A stretch of 64,000 nucleotides of DNA. Origin: an uncultured Lachnospiraceae bacterium (GTDB lineage Bacteria; Bacillota; Clostridia; Lachnospirales; Lachnospiraceae). The notes below the pieces were generated by a model. The model was not told where the DNA came from. It worked only from the letters and a program-made list of their open reading frames with translations, and made no database searches. This document shows positions 19,758 through 28,782 of this stretch, one piece after another. The stretch covers positions 94,325-158,324 of the forward strand of contig CATKXR010000004.1 of assembly GCA_949840805.1 (NCBI GenBank). Direction: 5' to 3'. The translations under genes were made by a program, and so were the position numbers. Numbering within the stretch: the stretch's first letter is position 1; each line of letters opens with the position of its first letter.

Positions 19758-19910
19758 ATGGCAGATATTGTAATTTTTGTCTGTATTGTGGGGGCAGTTG
19801 GTGCGATCGTGGGAAAAAAAGTAAAGGACCGAAAAGCAGGCAGGACGGCTTGCGGGTGCGGATGCTGCGGGTGTTCCGGATACGGAGAGAAGAAAGATTG
19901 CCATCAGTAG
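19758..19910 (+). CDS. FeoB-associated Cys-rich membrane protein
   Basis: A 50-residue protein. One transmembrane helix (MADIVIFVCIVGAVGAIVG) is followed by a basic stretch and a Cys-rich tail with Cys32, 34, 36, 37, 39 and 48. This helix-plus-Cys-cluster layout is that of the small FeoB-associated proteins encoded beside ferrous iron permease genes in Firmicutes. Here no feoA or feoB lies nearby; the gene is monocistronic between a Fur-like promoter and a terminator. GGAGG lies 12 nt before the ATG, a slightly long spacing. The role is probably in ferrous iron uptake, by family association only. Confidence 0.75.
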   Translation: MADIVIFVCIVGAVGAIVGKKVKDRKAGRTACGCGCCGCSGYGEKKDCHQ

Positions 19911-19920
19911 AGAATGGGAA

Positions 19921-19959
19921 GAACCGGCATGGCGGGAGGCTGTGGCGGTTCGTTTTTTT
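19921..19959 (+). terminator. Terminator of the Cys-rich peptide gene
   Basis: GAACCGGCA (19921-19929) pairs with TGGCGGTTC (19943-19951) with one mismatch, followed by seven T (19953-19959). The remaining bases to 20068 hold no gene. Confidence 0.8.
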
Positions 19960-20068
19960 GGAGTGGCTGCGGATTCCTGTTGACTTTATGAAACAGGGTG
20001 GATTACAATAGAGGTGGCAGATTTACTGGAAAATAAAGAATCTTTAAGATATAAGCGGAGAGGTTGAA

Positions 20069-21481
20069 ATGTCAGAGGAGAGAGCCTGGGAAGTGCAGAT
20101 GGAACGGATGAAGAATATGGAAGGCAATGGAAAAGGGCGGATTGAGCAAAAATGGAAGGAGAGAAGAGAAAAACAGGAGGAATTACAGATATATAAACAA
20201 CATGCCAAGCGGACAATGCTGCTTTTATGTGTGCTTGCCGTCGGGGTGGGGACGGCCGTTTTGGTGGCGGGACGGCTGAAGGAAGTCCGGGAAGGGCTTA
20301 GCGTGGGTGGCAGCAAGACGGAGAGAGTCCGGGCAGAGATGCCCCTGGAGAGCCAGAGGGAGCGTCAGACCGTGGAGATCCGACATCCGGAACCGGAAAT
20401 TTCTTATGACGAGCTTCCCAGAATCGGCGCTCTGTATGGCATTCATGTGCAGGGGAAGGGATGGAGTAATTATTTTCCTGACAATGCTTACGGAATGGCG
20501 CCTGCAGGCGGGTATATTACTGCTTTGCGGGCCACGTTACATAATCAGCCTGAGGATATGACGGGGACCATAGAATATCAAGTGAATTTAAGCGGAAGCG
20601 GATGGATTTCCTGGCAGTCGGACAGCCAGGAAGCGGGAGATTCTACGGGGGATATGCCGTTAGAAGCCGTATGTATGCGTTTGACAGGGGATTTGGAGAC
20701 CTATTACGATGTGCTGTACAGTGTTTTGCAAAATAATGCCTGGACTGACTGGGTGAAGAACGGACAGGAGGCAGGAATCGCCGGCCAGGGGCTTCGGGTG
20801 GATGGACTGCGGATTTCCGTGGTGCGCAAGCAGGAAGGAAAAGAGACTTTTGCAGGGGAGATCGATCCGTCAAAGCCCATGGTGGCGCTGACTTACGATG
20901 ACGGGCCTTCCAGAGACTCTACGCCGCGAATTCTGGCAAAGCTTAAGGAATGCGGCGGCCGGGCTACTTTCTTTATGGTGGGAAACAGGGTAGGGAAGTT
21001 TGCGCCAACCGTCAGCCAGATGGTAGAACAAGGGTGTGAGGTTGCAAACCATACTTATGACCATACTCTGATGACAAAGGTTGCCCCTGAGGAGCTGGAA
21101 CGGCAGCTTATGACGACCAACCAGGTAGTGGCGCAGGCCGGAGGGGTTACGCCGGTTCTGATGCGTCCCTGCGGAGGGGCTACCAATAATGCCGGAATGG
21201 GGATTGCAGGGGCTATTTCTATGCCGGCGATTATGTGGTCGATAGATACGCTTGACTGGAAAACGAGGAATGCGGAGTCAACGGTTTCGGCGGTACTGGA
21301 TAATGTAAAGGATGGGGATATTATTTTAATGCATGATCTCTACGGGGCTACGGCAGATGCCAGCGAGATCATTATTCCGGAGCTGATTAAGCGGGGATAT
21401 CAGCTTGTGACGGTCAGTGAGCTGGCTTCATACCGGGGCGGGATGATACCGGGGAAGTCTTATCATATGTTTCGTCCTTAA
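20069..21481 (+). CDS. ChW-repeat polysaccharide deacetylase
   Basis: A 470-residue surface enzyme. A charged cytoplasmic N-terminus, one transmembrane helix (about 49-68) and a linker are followed by about three ChW-type repeats (about 120-160, 165-207 and 215-252; patterns such as GKGWSNY and GSGWISW). A C-terminal NodB deacetylase domain follows (from about 270). The catalytic set looks complete: TYDDGP (275-280), His328 and His332 in HTYDH, MRPCGG, SIDTLDW and LMHD. It probably removes acetyl groups from peptidoglycan or another surface glycan. ChW repeats are clostridial wall-associated modules; their fusion to NodB is uncommon in my experience. Start ATG 20069 lies behind AGCGGAGAGG. 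Confidence 0.88.
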   Translation: MSEERAWEVQMERMKNMEGNGKGRIEQKWKERREKQEELQIYKQHAKRTMLLLCVLAVGVGTAVLVAGRLKEVREGLSVGGSKTERVRAEMPLESQRERQTVEIRHPEPEISYDELPRIGALYGIHVQGKGWSNYFPDNAYGMAPAGGYITALRATLHNQPEDMTGTIEYQVNLSGSGWISWQSDSQEAGDSTGDMPLEAVCMRLTGDLETYYDVLYSVLQNNAWTDWVKNGQEAGIAGQGLRVDGLRISVVRKQEGKETFAGEIDPSKPMVALTYDDGPSRDSTPRILAKLKECGGRATFFMVGNRVGKFAPTVSQMVEQGCEVANHTYDHTLMTKVAPEELERQLMTTNQVVAQAGGVTPVLMRPCGGATNNAGMGIAGAISMPAIMWSIDTLDWKTRNAESTVSAVLDNVKDGDIILMHDLYGATADASEIIIPELIKRGYQLVTVSELASYRGGMIPGKSYHMFRP

Positions 21482-21550
21482 AGGGCATATTTTTGCAGCT
21501 TCTCTCATATTTTGGAAGTAGCCGGTTGGGCAACGAGTGGAGGGGCAGGT

Positions 21551-22531
21551 TTGAACGACAATTATCTGGATGTTATGGAACAGTATGAAGGGGAGACCTT
21601 AGAGGTTCGCCGGGGACGGGGGGCATGGATTTTTGAACGCTCTGACGGGTTAAAGCTTTTAAAGGAATATCGGGGCAGCGTAAAGCGTCTGGAGTTTGAA
21701 GAGATGGTTCTTTGCGGCCTGAAGAATCAGGGTATCACTGCAGTGGACCAGTATGTGCGGAACCGGCAGGGAGAGCTGGTGACGGCAGCGGAGGATGGGA
21801 CGAAATATATTTTAAAGGACTGGTTTGTGAACCGGGAGTGCAACCTGAAAGACGGAAGGGAGATTTTGACGGCCGTTACATGGATTGCCAGGCTTCACCA
21901 GGCATTCAGGAAGATCCCCTGGCAAGAAGAATGGAATACAGGTTCTATGCTGCCTCCGGGGCTGAGCACGGAAATGCGGCGACATACCAGAGAGATGAAG
22001 CGGGTGAGGACCTTTGTCAGCAATAAACGCAGGAAAAGCGAGTTTGAGCTTTGTGTCATGGAACATTTTGCGGAATTTTATGAGCAGGCCCTAAAAGCCC
22101 AGGAAGGGTTGGAAGCTTTGGAAAAGAAGCAGGATGAGAACAGGCTTTTCCTGTGCCATGGAGATTTGAACCAGCATCATCTGCTAATGGGGACCGGGGA
22201 TGTGGCGGTGATTGAGTTTAATCAGATGCACCGGGGAAAACAGATGGCAGACCTGTATCATTTTATGCGCAAGGTAATGGAAAAGCACGGATGGGATGAA
22301 GGGCTGGGAATATCAATGACAGAAGGGTATGATAAGGTGCTGCCAATGGATGAAGAAGACAGGGCATGTCTTTATTTTCTGTTTTTGTATCCGGAGAAAT
22401 ACTGGAAGCAGCTAAATTACTACTACAATGCCAACAAGGCATGGATTCCGGCAAAAAATGTAGAAAAGCTGCGGAGCATAAAAGAGCAGCAGGAGGCGAG
22501 GGTGCGTTTTTTGGATAGGATAAAAGGATAA
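21551..22531 (+). CDS. CotS-family spore coat (kinase-like) protein
   Basis: About 326 residues of aminoglycoside-phosphotransferase/CotS fold. The Brenner-type motif reads CHGDLNQHHLL and the later motif VIEFNQMHRG; the Asn normally following the catalytic loop and the Asp of the second metal motif are replaced, so it may be a pseudokinase. CotS proteins are spore coat or coat-assembly components. I prefer TTG 21551, which follows GTGGAGGGG; the TTG at 21512 also opens the frame but has no ribosome site. It lies 69 bp after the ChW deacetylase and probably shares its transcript. Confidence 0.75.
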   Translation: MNDNYLDVMEQYEGETLEVRRGRGAWIFERSDGLKLLKEYRGSVKRLEFEEMVLCGLKNQGITAVDQYVRNRQGELVTAAEDGTKYILKDWFVNRECNLKDGREILTAVTWIARLHQAFRKIPWQEEWNTGSMLPPGLSTEMRRHTREMKRVRTFVSNKRRKSEFELCVMEHFAEFYEQALKAQEGLEALEKKQDENRLFLCHGDLNQHHLLMGTGDVAVIEFNQMHRGKQMADLYHFMRKVMEKHGWDEGLGISMTEGYDKVLPMDEEDRACLYFLFLYPEKYWKQLNYYYNANKAWIPAKNVEKLRSIKEQQEARVRFLDRIKG

Positions 22532-22562
22532 GGGGCGGTTCTAATTTTGTTTTAGAAACCTT

Positions 22563-22591
22563 TTGACGAAGGATTTATCTTATTATATAAT
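22563..22591 (+). promoter_or_regulatory. Promoter of the phosphosugar mutase gene
   Basis: TTGACG (22563-22568), 17 bp, TATAAT (22586-22591). Leader about 80 nt. Confidence 0.8.
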
Positions 22592-22678
22592 AGAGACAAT
22601 TGAAAGTAATTACATACGGGCTTTCATTTAGTAATTCTGCTGAACTGGCAGGAAGTATACAGGAGGGAGTATTAAGTT

Positions 22679-24415
22679 ATGAAGGATTACATGAAGATTT
22701 ATGAGGAGTGGCTGTCGAATCCGTACTTTGATGAAGGGACAAAGGAGGAACTGCGGGCGATCGCGGGCGATGAGAATGAGATCAAGGAAAGATTCTACAT
22801 GGATCTGGAGTTTGGCACGGCCGGCCTGCGGGGGATTATCGGTGCGGGGATTAACCGGATGAATATCTATGTGGTCCGCAGAGCCACCCAGGGCCTGGCA
22901 AACTATATTATCAAGCAGGGCGGGGCGTCAAAGGGGGTTGCCATTGCCTATGATTCCAGGAGGATGTCGCCGGAATTCGCCGATGAGGCGGCACGCACCC
23001 TGGCGGCTAACGGGATCAAGGCTTATAAATTTGAGTCTTTGCGCCCCACGCCGGAGCTGTCCTTTGCCGTGCGCGAGTTAGGATGTATCGCCGGAATCAA
23101 TGTGACGGCCAGCCATAACCCGCCGGAGTACAATGGATATAAGGTATATTGGGAGGACGGTGCGCAGTTTACCCCGCCTCATGATAAGGGCGTGACCGAG
23201 GAGGTCCTGGCTATTGAGGATCTGTCAACCGTAAAGACCATGAGCGCTTCTGACGCAAAGGCGGCAGGGCTGTATGACGTGATCGGCGCGGAACTTGACA
23301 ATAAATACATTGCCAACGTAAAAGCCCAGGTAGTCAATCAGGAAGCTATCGACCAGATGCAGGACAAGATCAAGATCGTGTATACCCCGCTTCACGGCAC
23401 AGGTAATATTCCGGTCCGGCGGGTGCTCAAGGAGATCGGGTTTACGCATGTATACGTGGTTCCGGAGCAGGAGCTGCCTGACGGGGAATTCCCCACTGTC
23501 AGCTACCCCAATCCGGAAGCGGCGGAGGCTTTTGCCCTGGGTCTTAAGATGGCGAAAGAGATCGATGCGGATCTGGTGCTTGCCACTGACCCGGATGCAG
23601 ACCGTTTGGGCGTATATGTGAAGGACAGCAAGTCAGGAGAGTATATTTCCCTGACCGGCAATATGTCCGGTTCCCTGCTTTGTGAGTATGTGCTGAGCCA
23701 GAAGAAGGCGCAGAAGGCAATTCCCGCAGACGGAGAGGTGGTTAAGTCCATTGTCAGCACCAATCTGATCGATGCGGTGGCAGCTTCTTATGACTGTAAG
23801 CTGATAGAGTGCCTGACCGGATTTAAGTGGATCGGACAGCAGATTTTAAGGGAAGAAAATACAGGCGTCGGACATTATATGTTCGGTATGGAGGAGAGCT
23901 ACGGATGTCTGATCGGTACATACGCGCGGGATAAGGACGCGGTATCGGCCACTGTGGCCCTGTGTGAAGCTGCGGCTTATTATAAGACGAAGGACATGAC
24001 GCTGTGGGATGCCATGATGGCTATGTATGAGAAGTACGGTTATTACAAAGACGCCGTCAAGTCTATCGGCCTGTCAGGAATCGAAGGGCTGGCCAAGATC
24101 CAGTCTATCATGGAGACTTTCCGCAATGAGACGCCTGCCGGCTTTGGAGAATACAAAGTAGAGTATGCCCGGGATTATAAGATGGATACGGTTAAGGATA
24201 TGGCTACCGGAGAAGTGAAGCCTACCGGACTTCCGTCTTCCAATGTGCTGTATTATGATATGAATGATAATGCATGGCTGTGCATCAGGCCGTCCGGCAC
24301 AGAGCCCAAGATTAAGTTCTATTACGGAGTGAAGGGAAGTTCTTTGGCGGACGCGGATGCTAAGTCTGCGGCTTTGGAAGAAGCGTTAATGGAGGTTGTG
24401 AACAAACTGCTGTAA
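22679..24415 (+). CDS. Phospho-sugar mutase (phosphoglucomutase/phosphomannomutase)
   Basis: A 578-residue alpha-D-phosphohexomutase. The phosphoserine loop reads NVTASHNPPEYNGYK, the metal loop ATDPDADRLG, the sugar-recognition region MEESYGCLIG and the phosphate-binding loop RPSGTEPKIKFY. It interconverts hexose 1- and 6-phosphates, linking glycogen, wall sugars and glycolysis. Length and sequence fit the PgcA-type enzymes of Firmicutes. It is monocistronic between a strong promoter and a strong terminator. Choice between glucose and mannose phosphate cannot be made from motifs alone. Confidence 0.93.
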   Translation: MKDYMKIYEEWLSNPYFDEGTKEELRAIAGDENEIKERFYMDLEFGTAGLRGIIGAGINRMNIYVVRRATQGLANYIIKQGGASKGVAIAYDSRRMSPEFADEAARTLAANGIKAYKFESLRPTPELSFAVRELGCIAGINVTASHNPPEYNGYKVYWEDGAQFTPPHDKGVTEEVLAIEDLSTVKTMSASDAKAAGLYDVIGAELDNKYIANVKAQVVNQEAIDQMQDKIKIVYTPLHGTGNIPVRRVLKEIGFTHVYVVPEQELPDGEFPTVSYPNPEAAEAFALGLKMAKEIDADLVLATDPDADRLGVYVKDSKSGEYISLTGNMSGSLLCEYVLSQKKAQKAIPADGEVVKSIVSTNLIDAVAASYDCKLIECLTGFKWIGQQILREENTGVGHYMFGMEESYGCLIGTYARDKDAVSATVALCEAAAYYKTKDMTLWDAMMAMYEKYGYYKDAVKSIGLSGIEGLAKIQSIMETFRNETPAGFGEYKVEYARDYKMDTVKDMATGEVKPTGLPSSNVLYYDMNDNAWLCIRPSGTEPKIKFYYGVKGSSLADADAKSAALEEALMEVVNKLL

Positions 24416-24426
24416 GAAGACAGGAA

Positions 24427-24469
24427 AAAACTGCTGCCACAGAGGGAAAACCGTGGCGGCAGTTTTTTT
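24427..24469 (+). terminator. Terminator after the mutase gene
   Basis: CTGCTGCCAC (24431-24440) pairs with GTGGCGGCAG (24453-24462) with one G-T wobble, flanked by A6 and T7. Confidence 0.92.
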
Positions 24470-24567
24470 GTGATGGGAGATTCCTATATCCAGGCGGAGC
24501 TTCTTAAAACAGGAACCGTGAGTCATGACAGCCATGGAAAGACAAGAGAATATGCAGGTTTCTCTGC

Positions 24568-24596
24568 TTGCGCAGGATAGTAAAGTGTGCTACAAT
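24568..24596 (+). promoter_or_regulatory. thrC promoter
   Basis: TTGCGC (24568-24573), 17 bp, TACAAT (24591-24596). It lies inside the upstream in-frame extension of thrC and so supports the later start at 24681. No T-box or attenuator was seen in the ~80-nt leader. Confidence 0.6.
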
Positions 24597-24680
24597 CCTC
24601 TAGGAAAGATTGAAAATAGAAAGAAAAAAGCAAGCCTGAAAAGAGGCTATTATTTAAAGAACAGAGAGGATTGGCTGAGT

Positions 24681-26177
24681 ATGGAGAATTTATCTTATCA
24701 GAGTACCAGAGGCGGGGAAAAGGGATTGACAGCTTCCAGTGCAATTTTAAAGGGACTGGCAAAAGACGGCGGACTGTATATGCCTTCGGTGATCCCGAAG
24801 CTGGAGATCTCTGCAGATAAGCTGGCAGGTATGTCTTATCAGGAGACAGCCTATGAAGTGATGCGGTTATTTTTGACGGATTATACAGAAGAGGAATTGA
24901 AATACTGTATCCGTTCTGCTTACGACAGTAAATTTGATACTGAGGATATTGCGCCCTTACGGGAGGCGGACGGAGTTTACTACCTGGAATTGTTTCATGG
25001 AAGTACTATAGCGTTTAAGGATATGGCGCTGTCCATTTTACCCTACCTGATGACAACGGCTGCAAAGAAGAACCATGTGGAGAATGAGATTGTGATTCTG
25101 ACGGCTACTTCCGGAGATACGGGAAAGGCCGCTATGGCAGGATTTGCAGATGTGCCGGGTACGCGGATTATCGTGTTTTATCCTAAGGGGGGAGTCAGCC
25201 GGGTTCAGGAACTGCAGATGGTGACTCAGAAGGGGGACAACACGGCAGTGGTGGCGATTCATGGAAATTTTGACGATGCCCAGACTGGGGTCAAGAAGAT
25301 TTTCGGAGACCAGGATTTTGGAAAACGGCTGGCAGAGCGGGGATTCCAGCTTTCTTCCGCCAATTCCATCAACATAGGACGACTTGTGCCGCAGGTAGTA
25401 TATTATGTCTACGCATATGCCAGGTTAGTAAGAGACGGAAAGATCATGGCGGGGGACGAGATCAATATTACGGTTCCCACCGGTAATTTTGGCAATATTC
25501 TGGCGGCTTATTTTGCAAAGCAGATGGGCCTGCCTGTGAAGACGCTTATCTGCGCTTCCAATGATAATAAGGTATTATATGATTTCTTCAAGACAGGAGT
25601 TTATGACAAGAAGAGAGAATTTATTCTGACAAGCTCCCCGTCAATGGATATTTTGATTTCCAGCAACCTGGAGCGGCTGATTTATATGAGTACGGGAATG
25701 GACGCGGAAGCGAACAAGAAACTTATGGCAGAGCTTGCCGGGACCGGCGCGTATACGGTGTCAGAGGATATGAAGTCCAAAATGGCAGACTTTAAGGGCG
25801 GATATGCCACGGAGGCAGAGAACGGGAAGGAGATCAAACGGCTGTTTGACAAGACCGGTTACATGATTGACACCCACACCGGAGTGGCTTCTGCAGTTTA
25901 TCAGAAGTACAAGGCAGAGACGAAAGATGTGGTTCCTACCGTCATCGCTTCTACCGCAAGCCCCTACAAATTTTCACATAGCGTAATGGAAGCCGTGTTT
26001 GGAGACCAGGGGGATAAGGACGAATTTGCCATTATTGACGATCTGTGCGCGGCTTCCAAAGTAGCCGTTCCAAGAGCCGTGGAAGAAATCCGGAATGCCC
26101 GGATACGTCATAAGAGGGAGTGCGATGTGGATTCCATGGAGGAGACGGTAGCGGAAATTCTTGGGCTGCAGGCATAG
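24681..26177 (+). CDS. thrC: Threonine synthase
   Basis: A 498-residue PLP enzyme making threonine from O-phosphohomoserine. The N-terminus (NLSYQSTRGGEKGLTASSAI) and the PLP-lysine segment HGSTIAFKDMALS are typical of the long ThrC group, and the phosphate-binding TSGDTGKAAMAGF is present. ATG 24681 has AGAGAGGA upstream. An open frame continues back to 24525, but that extension is not homologous-looking and contains the promoter. Homoserine dehydrogenase, the earlier step, is encoded far away at 61704, so the threonine genes are scattered in this genome. Confidence 0.94.
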   Translation: MENLSYQSTRGGEKGLTASSAILKGLAKDGGLYMPSVIPKLEISADKLAGMSYQETAYEVMRLFLTDYTEEELKYCIRSAYDSKFDTEDIAPLREADGVYYLELFHGSTIAFKDMALSILPYLMTTAAKKNHVENEIVILTATSGDTGKAAMAGFADVPGTRIIVFYPKGGVSRVQELQMVTQKGDNTAVVAIHGNFDDAQTGVKKIFGDQDFGKRLAERGFQLSSANSINIGRLVPQVVYYVYAYARLVRDGKIMAGDEINITVPTGNFGNILAAYFAKQMGLPVKTLICASNDNKVLYDFFKTGVYDKKREFILTSSPSMDILISSNLERLIYMSTGMDAEANKKLMAELAGTGAYTVSEDMKSKMADFKGGYATEAENGKEIKRLFDKTGYMIDTHTGVASAVYQKYKAETKDVVPTVIASTASPYKFSHSVMEAVFGDQGDKDEFAIIDDLCAASKVAVPRAVEEIRNARIRHKRECDVDSMEETVAEILGLQA

Positions 26178-26362
26178 GATTTGTCCAAAGTCCGCGGTAC
26201 TGTTATCAACAACCAATACCTGGCCGAAAAGATTGTGGAAAGTTACACTATTCAAACATGGGAAAATGCGTTATAATAGTGCATAATAGTACAGGCTGCA
26301 GTCTGTGCTTCCCACAGGAGAGGGAAAGTGGGAGTATAAATAACGAAATGGAGGATCTAAAA

Positions 26363-27226
26363 ATGTTAGTATCTGCAACAGAAATGCTGAAAAAAGCGAA
26401 AGCCGGCCATTATGCCGTAGGACAGTTCAACATCAACAATCTGGAGTGGACCAAGTCCATCCTGGCTACCGCGCAGGAGCTGAATTCCCCGGTTATCCTG
26501 GGTGTGTCCGAGGGCGCAGGCAAGTATATGACAGGTTTTAAGACAGTGGCCGATATGGTGAAGGCTATGATCGAGGAGATGAATATCACGGTTCCGGTTG
26601 CCCTGCATCTGGATCACGGCAGCTATGACGGCTGCTATAAGTGCATTAAGGCAGGATTTTCTTCCATTATGTTTGACGGTTCCCATTATCCTATTGAAGA
26701 GAATGTAGAGAAGACCAAAGAGCTGGTGAAAGTTGCCCATGCAATGGGGCTGTCCATTGAAGCTGAGGTAGGTTCTATCGGCGGTGAGGAAGACGGAGTT
26801 GTAGGTATGGGCGAGTGTGCAGATCCCAATGAGTGCAAGGCTATTGCGGATTTGGGCATTGATTTCCTGGCTGCGGGCATCGGCAATATCCATGGCAAAT
26901 ACCCCGAGAACTGGCAGGGATTAAGCTTTGACACCCTGGCTGCAATCCAGGAGAAGACCGGCGAAATGCCTCTGGTGCTTCATGGCGGTACAGGTATCCC
27001 GGCTGACATGATCAAGAAGGCCATTGACCTGGGCGTTGCGAAGATTAATGTGAATACAGAATGCCAGTTGTCCTTTGCGGCTGCTACCCGTGAGTATATT
27101 GAGGCCGGTAAGGACCAGCAGGGCAAGGGCTTTGACCCGAGAAAGCTTCTGGCACCGGGCGCGGCTGCCATTAAGGAGACTGTAAAAGAGAAAATGGAAC
27201 TGTTTGGGTCCGTTGGGAAAGCCTGA
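26363..27226 (+). CDS. fba: Class II fructose-bisphosphate aldolase
   Basis: A 287-residue zinc-dependent aldolase that splits fructose 1,6-bisphosphate into the two triose phosphates. Visible motifs: LDHGSYDGCYKCI (zinc and catalytic region), FDGSHYPIEENV, EAEVGSIGGEEDG, LHGGTGIP and INVNTECQ. The ATG at 26363 follows GGAGG (26350-26354); the open frame to 26120 is a chance extension overlapping thrC. A TATAAT at 26272-26277 with a poor -35 may serve as its promoter. The 42-bp palindrome at 27251 follows its stop codon. Confidence 0.95.
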   Translation: MLVSATEMLKKAKAGHYAVGQFNINNLEWTKSILATAQELNSPVILGVSEGAGKYMTGFKTVADMVKAMIEEMNITVPVALHLDHGSYDGCYKCIKAGFSSIMFDGSHYPIEENVEKTKELVKVAHAMGLSIEAEVGSIGGEEDGVVGMGECADPNECKAIADLGIDFLAAGIGNIHGKYPENWQGLSFDTLAAIQEKTGEMPLVLHGGTGIPADMIKKAIDLGVAKINVNTECQLSFAAATREYIEAGKDQQGKGFDPRKLLAPGAAAIKETVKEKMELFGSVGKA

Positions 27227-27250
27227 GAAAAGGGAAAACGGATAGTTTGA

Positions 27251-27292
27251 TACATGAGGGCGGTGATACATATGTATCACCGCCCTCATGTA
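27251..27292. repeat. Perfect 42-bp palindrome between convergent genes
   Basis: Every base from 27251 to 27292 pairs with its mirror base; the half-site is TACATGAGGGCGGTGATACAT. It lies between the stops of fba (plus) and the PPC gene (minus). As RNA it would form a very stable hairpin in either direction, so bidirectional termination is likely, yet no T-run follows it on either side, which is atypical. Confidence 0.85.
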
Positions 27293-27340
27293 TGCATCCC
27301 AAAACGGCCTTTAACGGCACCTTATTGCATGTTTTGTCTG

Positions 27341-27760
27341 TTAAAACCGATACAGATTCAGCCCGATCTCTTCATCCATCCTTCGTTCTATAGTCCCGTC
27401 CAGTTTCGTCACTGTGATCTCAGCCGTAGCAGATACATAACAGGCGTTCATATGGCCTCCCGATATGTTCATTTCTTCATCACACAGATTTACGTGAAAA
27501 TGCAGATAGGTTTTTCCGTCTTTTGTTGAAATATTTCCTACCAGAGAAGTAATCTCCATTGGACCTGTGAGTTCTTTTTTCTTATAGACCTTGTTGATTG
27601 TATCGAAAAGCCCTACGACAGCCTTGTTGGCTGCTCCAAGTCCCACGGCAGAGCCTACACGGATATTTTCCATGCGGCACAGTGTTTGAATTTGTTCCAG
27701 AATCTCTTCTCCCGGATCCACTCTCATAACATAATGGTTGCCCAATTGCTTATATTCCAT
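27341..27760 (-). CDS. PPC/DUF296 domain protein
   Basis: A 139-residue protein made of a single PPC (DUF296) domain. Signature pieces are HYVMRVDPGEEILEQI at the N-terminus, the glycine-rich VGSAVGLGAAN, and LHFHVNLCDEEMNISGGHMN, whose histidines are the conserved ones in bacterial members. Plant relatives are AT-hook nuclear proteins; bacterial single-domain forms are of unclear function and are sometimes annotated as DNA-binding. It is the last gene of the minus-strand catabolic operon, 18 bp after the AEC transporter. Confidence 0.85.
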   Translation of the reverse strand: MEYKQLGNHYVMRVDPGEEILEQIQTLCRMENIRVGSAVGLGAANKAVVGLFDTINKVYKKKELTGPMEITSLVGNISTKDGKTYLHFHVNLCDEEMNISGGHMNACYVSATAEITVTKLDGTIERRMDEEIGLNLYRF

Positions 27761-27778
27761 TATTTCCTCCTTTATTCA

Positions 27779-28753
27779 TCACAAAACCATTCTCCACAAT
27801 GGCACGGAAACCAGAGATAAAAAGGTAGATACCACGATGCATTTGGTTGCGAATTTGTAATCACAGCCATGCTTGGCAGCCAGGATCGCAGAGGTACTGC
27901 CTGCCGGCATCCCGGTTATTATCACTGAAATCCCGGTAATCAGCGGATCAATCTGTGCCAGGCGGCATCCTGCCAGTGCGATTGCCGGAAGGATTGCCAG
28001 GCGCAATACTGTTATAAAGGCCACATTTCCATCAAACATTTCTCCCGGTTTTACATCGGATATCATCATGCCGATCAGCACCATGGTCAATGCCGTTGTA
28101 CAGCCTCCGGCTGCCCGGACCGCTTTGTCCAGCGCCAAAAGAAACACGGATGTTACGGAACTTACCGCATGAATGCCGCAATTCATAACGCCATTGTAAA
28201 GAGAAGCCAGGGGCGCCTGAAAGACCAGCAATACCAGCCCGATCTCCACTGATATAATACAGGGGTGGAGCATTAATTTTTTCAGCACGCTTTTCATGTC
28301 CGGCGATTCCGTAAAACAGGAAACTCCGGCCGTCCACATCACGATTCTGGTGGGAACAATAAAAATCGCCGCATACATCAGCCCTTCTGCCCCAAAAATC
28401 CCTTCGGCAATCGGCATTCCCAGAAATCCCGAGTTGGACACCAAGGTGCAGTACTGCATTACCTGCCGGACTTCTTTTGATTTATGGTTGTAGAGCACCC
28501 GGCTTAAAATGAAATTTACCACCTGGATCAGCGTTGCAATCACCAGGCACAGGGCAAACTTTTTCAGAATTTCCATGCTGAATTCCATACGGAAGGAATT
28601 GATAATATTGCAGGGAAGGAAAAAATACAGGACGGCATCCGTCAGTATTCCCTTTCCTTCCGGTTTTAGAATTCCTGTTTTTGTCATCACTGCTCCTGCT
28701 GCCATCAACAGAAACATCATAATCTGCAAAGCCCACAAACTGCCCAGCTCCAT
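27779..28753 (-). CDS. AEC-family transporter (auxin efflux carrier type)
   Basis: A 324-residue integral membrane protein with about ten hydrophobic segments, the AEC layout of two five-helix bundles. The Asn/Pro-containing crossover segments (for example YFFLPCNIINSF and TGMPAGSTSAILA) fit the family. AEC proteins move organic anions such as malate or malonate. Embedded in a glycerate/tartronate-semialdehyde operon, it is the natural candidate for importing the starting sugar acid or dicarboxylate. Substrate not determinable from sequence. Confidence 0.85.
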   Translation of the reverse strand: MELGSLWALQIMMFLLMAAGAVMTKTGILKPEGKGILTDAVLYFFLPCNIINSFRMEFSMEILKKFALCLVIATLIQVVNFILSRVLYNHKSKEVRQVMQYCTLVSNSGFLGMPIAEGIFGAEGLMYAAIFIVPTRIVMWTAGVSCFTESPDMKSVLKKLMLHPCIISVEIGLVLLVFQAPLASLYNGVMNCGIHAVSSVTSVFLLALDKAVRAAGGCTTALTMVLIGMMISDVKPGEMFDGNVAFITVLRLAILPAIALAGCRLAQIDPLITGISVIITGMPAGSTSAILAAKHGCDYKFATKCIVVSTFLSLVSVPLWRMVL

Positions 28754-28782
28754 AGCCTGTCCTCTCCGTTTTTACACAATGC

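Noticed and set aside
24525..24680. N-terminal extension of threonine synthase
   Set aside because: In frame, but it contains a good promoter and has no ThrC-like sequence; ATG 24681 has the ribosome site.
26120..26362. N-terminal extension of fructose-bisphosphate aldolase
   Set aside because: It overlaps the end of thrC and is not aldolase sequence; the GGAGG before 26363 decides the start.
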